From Candidatus Uhrbacteria bacterium (GTDB lineage: Bacteria; Patescibacteriota; Patescibacteriia; 2-12-FULL-60-25): a stretch of 64,000 nt of DNA. Numbering within the stretch: the first letter of the stretch is position 1; each line of letters opens with the position of its first letter. The position numbers and the translations under genes were made by a program. Where the stretch lies: positions 186,001 to 250,000 of the forward strand of contig JADZFU010000004.1 of NCBI GenBank assembly GCA_020854265.1. Direction: 5' to 3'. Shown piece by piece: positions 61,613-64,000 of this stretch. The notes under the pieces were generated by a model. It saw nothing but the letters and a program-made list of their open reading frames with translations, was not told the origin of the DNA and made no database searches.

Positions 61613-63100
61613 ATGAAGATCTTGTTTGATGGCTTTGCCGCTCATGAACGGACAGCCGATTTGGCAATTTGGCCGGTTTTTAAAGGCGCTGGATGGAAAC
61701 GGATTCCTGATGATACCCTGCTTTTTGTAAGCAGTGCCGAACATTTTGAGGGCGGATTCGGCGAATGGGTCGTGTTGCCGACACTCAACCGTTTTAAAGC
61801 GCGCAAATTTGCCGTAATGGGTATGGGAGAAAAATCCGCATTTGATGCGGATGCCATGCGCAGACTTGGAGCGAATATCATCAAGCGCGCCAAGGAAACA
61901 AAAGCAAAAACACTGCGTATTTCATTTTCGCTTTCTTCATTCGGCGAATTATCGGTGCGCGAAGCCGGCCAGGCCTTGGCCGAGGGCATGATTTTAGCCG
62001 GATATGGATTCCATTCTTATCACGCAAAGAATGCAGAGAAGGCAAAAAACCAATCCGTTGTTTCCGTAACGATTGCCGAATTAAGCGCTTCCGACCAAAT
62101 AAAGTTTTCCCGCGGCTGTGCAGATGCGGAAGCCGTATGCAGCGGAGTTTTGATCGCGCGGGATTTGGTGAATACGCCTTCGATGGACATGTTTCCGCTC
62201 GCCATGGCCGAGGCGGCTACGCGCGTTGCGGATCGTTCAAAACGGATTTCCATCAAGATACTTGACCGCAGCCGCATGGAGCGGATGAAAATGCAGGCAG
62301 CGTTGTCGGTTGCGCGCGGGTCGGAGCACGAGCCTGTCGGCGTGCATATGGTTTATAAACCGGCTGGAAAAGCCAAGAAACGCATCGTGATTGTCGGTAA
62401 AGCCGTGACATTTGATTCGGGAGGCCTCTCGATCAAACCGGCCGACGGCATGATGACTATGAAGATGGACATGGCTGGCGGCGCATCCGTCATCGGGTTG
62501 TTCCGTGCATTGGCGGATATCGATGTAGATGCCGAAGTCCATGGAATTTTTTTGGCGGTTGAAAATATGCCTTCCGGAAACGCCTATCGTCCGGGCGATG
62601 TCGTGCGTGCCATGAACGGGACAACCATCGAAATATTGAATACCGATGCCGAGGGACGCGTTGTTTTGGCGGATGCGCTTTGCTATGCGCAAACGCTGGA
62701 ACCAGACGCAATCATCGATTTGGCTACTCTTACGGGCGCTTGTATCGTGGCGCTCGGAGAAGATATTGCCGGGCTCATGACCAATGACCGAAAACTTGCC
62801 GACCGGATTTTGGCTGCAGCTGACGAGAGCGGCGAGCCGATTTGGGAGCTGCCCATGTATACCCCGTATGAAGAGCATGTGAAGTCGCGGATTGCTGATA
62901 TCAAAAATATCGGCGCACGCGGACAGGCGGGCACCATTGCCGGCGCCATGTTCCTCAAACATTTTGTCGGATCTACGCCGTGGGTTCATCTGGATATTGC
63001 CGGACCGGCCTATACCGAACGCGAATCGCGGCCCGATTTGCCGGCCGGTGCAACCGGCTTCGGAGTCAGAACGCTCGTGAGATATCTACAAGGATTGTAA
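61613..63100 (+). CDS. pepA: Leucyl aminopeptidase (M17, PepA-like)
   Basis: A 495-residue M17 metallopeptidase. The two-zinc catalytic domain is visible in VGKAVTFDSGGLSIKP (K, D ligands), MKMDMAGGASVIG, the hallmark NTDAEGRVVLADAL, and IADIKNIGARGQAGTIAGAMFL. It removes N-terminal residues from peptides in the cytoplasm. The N-terminal domain is degenerate, as usual. A weak -10 candidate precedes the ATG by about 8 bases. Confidence 0.93.
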   Translation: MKILFDGFAAHERTADLAIWPVFKGAGWKRIPDDTLLFVSSAEHFEGGFGEWVVLPTLNRFKARKFAVMGMGEKSAFDADAMRRLGANIIKRAKETKAKTLRISFSLSSFGELSVREAGQALAEGMILAGYGFHSYHAKNAEKAKNQSVVSVTIAELSASDQIKFSRGCADAEAVCSGVLIARDLVNTPSMDMFPLAMAEAATRVADRSKRISIKILDRSRMERMKMQAALSVARGSEHEPVGVHMVYKPAGKAKKRIVIVGKAVTFDSGGLSIKPADGMMTMKMDMAGGASVIGLFRALADIDVDAEVHGIFLAVENMPSGNAYRPGDVVRAMNGTTIEILNTDAEGRVVLADALCYAQTLEPDAIIDLATLTGACIVALGEDIAGLMTNDRKLADRILAAADESGEPIWELPMYTPYEEHVKSRIADIKNIGARGQAGTIAGAMFLKHFVGSTPWVHLDIAGPAYTERESRPDLPAGATGFGVRTLVRYLQGL

Positions 63101-63114
63101 ACGCGTGGTATACT
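63085..63114 (+). promoter_or_regulatory. Glutaredoxin gene promoter
   Basis: TCTACA (63085-63090), an 18-base spacer and extended TGG-TATACT (63106-63114). The leader is about 37 bases, an exception to the leaderless pattern. Confidence 0.65.
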
Positions 63115-63157
63115 GTCGACATAACGCGCAGAGCGAAACCAAAAATAAACGAACCTT

Positions 63158-63397
63158 ATGAATGTCAAAGTCTATTCCACACCGACCTGTCCTTATTGCA
63201 AACTCGCGAAAGATTATCTTCGCGAAAAACAAATTGCGTTTGAGGATATAGATGTTTCGGCTGATTCTGCCGCTGCCCAAACCATGGTCAAGCTTTCCGG
63301 ACAAATGGGGGTCCCGGTGCTTGATATTAACGGTTCCGTGATTGTCGGCTGGAACAAAACTGCGATTGAAGAAGCCTTAGCCGCGGTAAAAGCCTAA
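63158..63397 (+). CDS. Glutaredoxin-like protein
   Basis: A 79-residue thioredoxin-fold protein with the dithiol site CPYC (C11, C14), the cis-proline MGVPVLDING and C-terminal VIVGWNK. It reduces disulfides in the cytoplasm and resembles NrdH/GrxC-type proteins. It has its own promoter with a real leader. Confidence 0.9.
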   Translation: MNVKVYSTPTCPYCKLAKDYLREKQIAFEDIDVSADSAAAQTMVKLSGQMGVPVLDINGSVIVGWNKTAIEEALAAVKA

Positions 63398-63451
63398 GCG
63401 ATAGCCCGGGATTTGACGGAATAACGCCGGCGAGAAAAGATAGGCCGGATT

Positions 63452-64000
63452 ATGTCTGCTTCATTGCGTTTTTTGGCTGTTTTTTCGGCCCTTGTTCTTT
63501 TGGGGGCAGGTTGTTTTGGCGCATCTGACACTGGTCCGCAGGATGTCTCATCAAGCGCAATACATTTTATCCCTGGAGACTCATTCGAACTGAAGCCGGC
63601 TTCCGGAAATACTCGGACGGTTACCATCAAACGATTTGCTCCAATGAACCACGCTGAAATCGATTGGTCGATGACGGATAATTCCGCTTCCGTTACAGGA
63701 ACGGTAACAAATATCAATCTTCAAAATTCGCATTCTGCCCAGCTGCCTGCATATTGGTTAAAAGGGAAGCAATCTTTGGCAGATGAAAAAACAGGCATCT
63801 GGCTTTCGGATGATGCGTTTCAGGAGCTATCCCGTACAAAGCAGACGATTTTAAATTACGGCATTTTTGACGAAGATGCCCAAGCGATCGTAAAGTCTGA
63901 CCCAGCATTCAAATCCGCATACGATGCGTTACGCAGCCGCGCCGGCACCGATGGCAAAACGCACGATCTCACTTTGATGAAAGCCGATGCCGAGCCGCTC
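63452..64000 (+). CDS. Lipoprotein, C-terminally truncated by the window edge
   Basis: The frame is open from the ATG to the end of the window (183 codons). A signal peptide (residues 5-20, AVFSALVLLGAGC) ends at the lipidation cysteine C21. The mature part is polar and beta-rich, with no recognised family. The ATG follows the glutaredoxin stop after 54 bases. A GATAGG box ending 7 bases upstream is a weak -10 candidate. The protein continues beyond 64000. Confidence 0.65.
   Translation, partial: MSASLRFLAVFSALVLLGAGCFGASDTGPQDVSSSAIHFIPGDSFELKPASGNTRTVTIKRFAPMNHAEIDWSMTDNSASVTGTVTNINLQNSHSAQLPAYWLKGKQSLADEKTGIWLSDDAFQELSRTKQTILNYGIFDEDAQAIVKSDPAFKSAYDALRSRAGTDGKTHDLTLMKADAEPL

Overview
The window looks like a piece of a Patescibacteria (Candidate Phyla Radiation) chromosome, perhaps near the Uhrbacteria/Magasanikbacteria type. 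This is inferred from gene content and style; no marker-gene phylogeny could be run. Supporting signs are very dense packing with ATGA-type overlaps, many small proteins of families common in this group (DUF2304, DUF5671, DUF3048, a bacterial PH domain, a SurA-like protein, a Mur ligase without its N-terminal domain), and TGA used as an ordinary stop codon, which excludes the code-25 lineages. Four tRNA genes (Gly-CCC, Thr-CGT, Val-CAC, Gln-TTG) are present, all with encoded CCA. No rRNA, CRISPR array, insertion sequence or phage genes were seen.

Region 1 (1-11034) is a + strand surface-glycan operon: glycosyltransferases (two GT2, one GT-C, one two-domain GT-B fusion), a flippase, four SAM methyltransferases and a phytanoyl-CoA-dioxygenase-like oxygenase. 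Region 2 (11069-17888) is a nonulosonate-like sugar module: a NeuB-like synthase with a C-terminal cupin, a CMP-sugar synthetase, a KdsC-like phosphatase, a second HAD phosphatase, a Gfo/Idh/MocA oxidoreductase, an APH-like kinase and a GT-B-like protein. Five of these seven genes are conspicuously GC-rich with G/C-ending codons and Shine-Dalgarno sites, and four strong hairpin terminators lie among them. The other two look like the rest of the window. Region 3 (17953-28506) holds UDP-sugar enzymes (a UDP-glucose-dehydrogenase/epimerase fusion and a tandem pair of UDP-xylose-synthase-like enzymes), the initiating sugar-phosphate transferase, a subtilisin-like protease, GtrA, a GT2/DUF2304 pair and two GT4 enzymes. 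Together regions 1-3 could build, modify, export and anchor a cell-surface polysaccharide.

Region 4 (28485-45441) is mostly core: an envelope operon (CDP-alcohol phosphatidyltransferase, MurE-like ligase, PH-domain protein, FtsL/DivIC-like protein, SurA-like protein), tRNA-Gly/Thr, DNA polymerase IV, RodA, GyrB, ribosomal protein L25, DUF3048 and PrmC. Region 5 (45511-64000) mixes core and unknown genes: malic enzyme, FtsE/FtsX, a DEAD-box helicase, an AI-2E-family permease, a DedA-like protein, an Smr-domain protein, a thermonuclease-like protein, leucyl aminopeptidase, glutaredoxin and several lipoproteins. Three members of an unrecognised protein family occur at 38077, 50137 and 51093.

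A recurrent promoter style stands out. Many genes that begin transcription units have a -10 box, often an extended TGn one, ending only 6-8 bases before the start codon, with no Shine-Dalgarno. That geometry predicts leaderless mRNAs. Two divergent gene pairs appear to share overlapping -10 boxes of this kind.
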